Source: CAKOSP01 sp964369625
Lineage (GTDB): Bacteria; Bacillota_I; Bacilli_A; RF39; UBA660
NCBI GenBank assembly: GCA_964369625.1
Contig: CAYJFC010000012.1
Coordinates: 1 to 37,891 of the forward strand
Length of the DNA: 37,891 nucleotides
Direction: 5' to 3'
A model generated the notes under the pieces. It made no database searches and was not told the DNA's origin. It worked only from the letters and a program-made list of their open reading frames with translations. A program made the position numbers and the translations under genes. Below are positions 37,764 to 37,891 of the stretch, piece after piece (positions within the stretch are counted from its first letter, which is position 1; each line of letters opens with the position of its first letter).

Positions 37764-37891
37764 AATCATTCAATAAAATAACTCTTTTATTTGACAAAAT
37801 CTGAAACACTTTTTGTGTAATTATCTTTAACATTTTAACCAACCTTTCTACTAGTTTCTTCATGAAAACACAAAAAAACCAATCTTACGAT
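37764..37891. other. Intergenic end of window, no gene seen
   Basis: AT-rich sequence. It contains a short dyad (ACAC with GTGT around 37807-37818) but no clear terminator, and no frame with a ribosome-binding site. Confidence 0.6.

Noticed and set aside
37756..37863. 35-residue minus-strand frame at the window end (cationic, amphipathic-looking)
   Set aside because: No Shine-Dalgarno, and it overlaps the end of the ADP-ribosyltransferase gene; too little support.

Overview
The window is very AT-rich DNA of a Gram-positive-type (Bacillota) bacterium with a compact genome. It has TTGACA/TATAAT promoters, AGGTGAT or GGAGG ribosome-binding sites, a sortase, a SipW-type signal peptidase and CHAP/Cpl-7 wall hydrolysis. 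TGA is read as stop (for example at 5869). Rubrerythrin with a PerR-like regulator, an EFR1-type ferredoxin, phosphotransacetylase and a two-gene SUF system point to an anaerobic fermenter, probably an uncultured gut lineage (RF39-like or TANB77-like); that placement is inference. No rRNA, tRNA, CRISPR array or transposase was seen. One 100-N assembly gap lies at 31586-31685.

Layout. 1-4.8 kb: ankyrin protein, HD-family small alarmone hydrolase, ABC-2 exporter pair and pta. Five near-identical GAAA-tetraloop terminators lie before, between and after these genes. 4.77-7.37 kb: membrane-anchored HETFH metallopeptidase, rhodanese, VOC protein and flavodoxin/ferredoxin fusion. 7.4-14.8 kb: a surface-fibre island with an ECF sigma factor, an RsgI/PepSY-type anti-sigma factor with a poly-Asp tail, a thioester-domain/Cna-B adhesin behind a leader terminator, a sortase without the usual arginine, two TasA/CalY-like subunits, a polytopic SipW-type signal peptidase that appears to use an ATT start, and a DUF5305 protein. 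14.86-19.1 kb (minus strand): TldD/TldE and a DbpA-type DEAD-box helicase.

19.2-23.15 kb: PerR-like regulator with a perfect palindromic operator, rubrerythrin, DUF3800 protein, a secreted protein, and an isolated phage-type lysis cassette (31-aa ORF, endolysin, coiled-coil membrane protein, holin). 23.17-24.1 kb (minus): a bacterial Tam41-like CDP-diacylglycerol synthase. 24.2-28.5 kb: a protein made of about five RNA polymerase alpha-CTD-like repeats, unknown proteins, two unrelated ITPase/XTPase families and a metallophosphoesterase. 28.6-30.7 kb: a DtxR-like regulator that seems to have lost the classical metal ligands but carries a four-Cys cluster, in one operon with SufC- and SufB/D-like genes. 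30.7-33.2 kb: lipoprotein, YibE/F (broken by the gap) and a secreted protein. 33.2-37.9 kb: HAD nucleotidase, two paralogous SipW-type secreted LamG-like proteins, and an R-S-E ADP-ribosyltransferase without a secretion signal.

The strongest candidates for undescribed biology are the Cys-cluster regulator of the minimal SUF operon, the alpha-CTD repeat protein, the fibre island (leader terminator, odd sortase/adhesin junction, ATT start), the Tam41 homologue, and the repeated terminator family.
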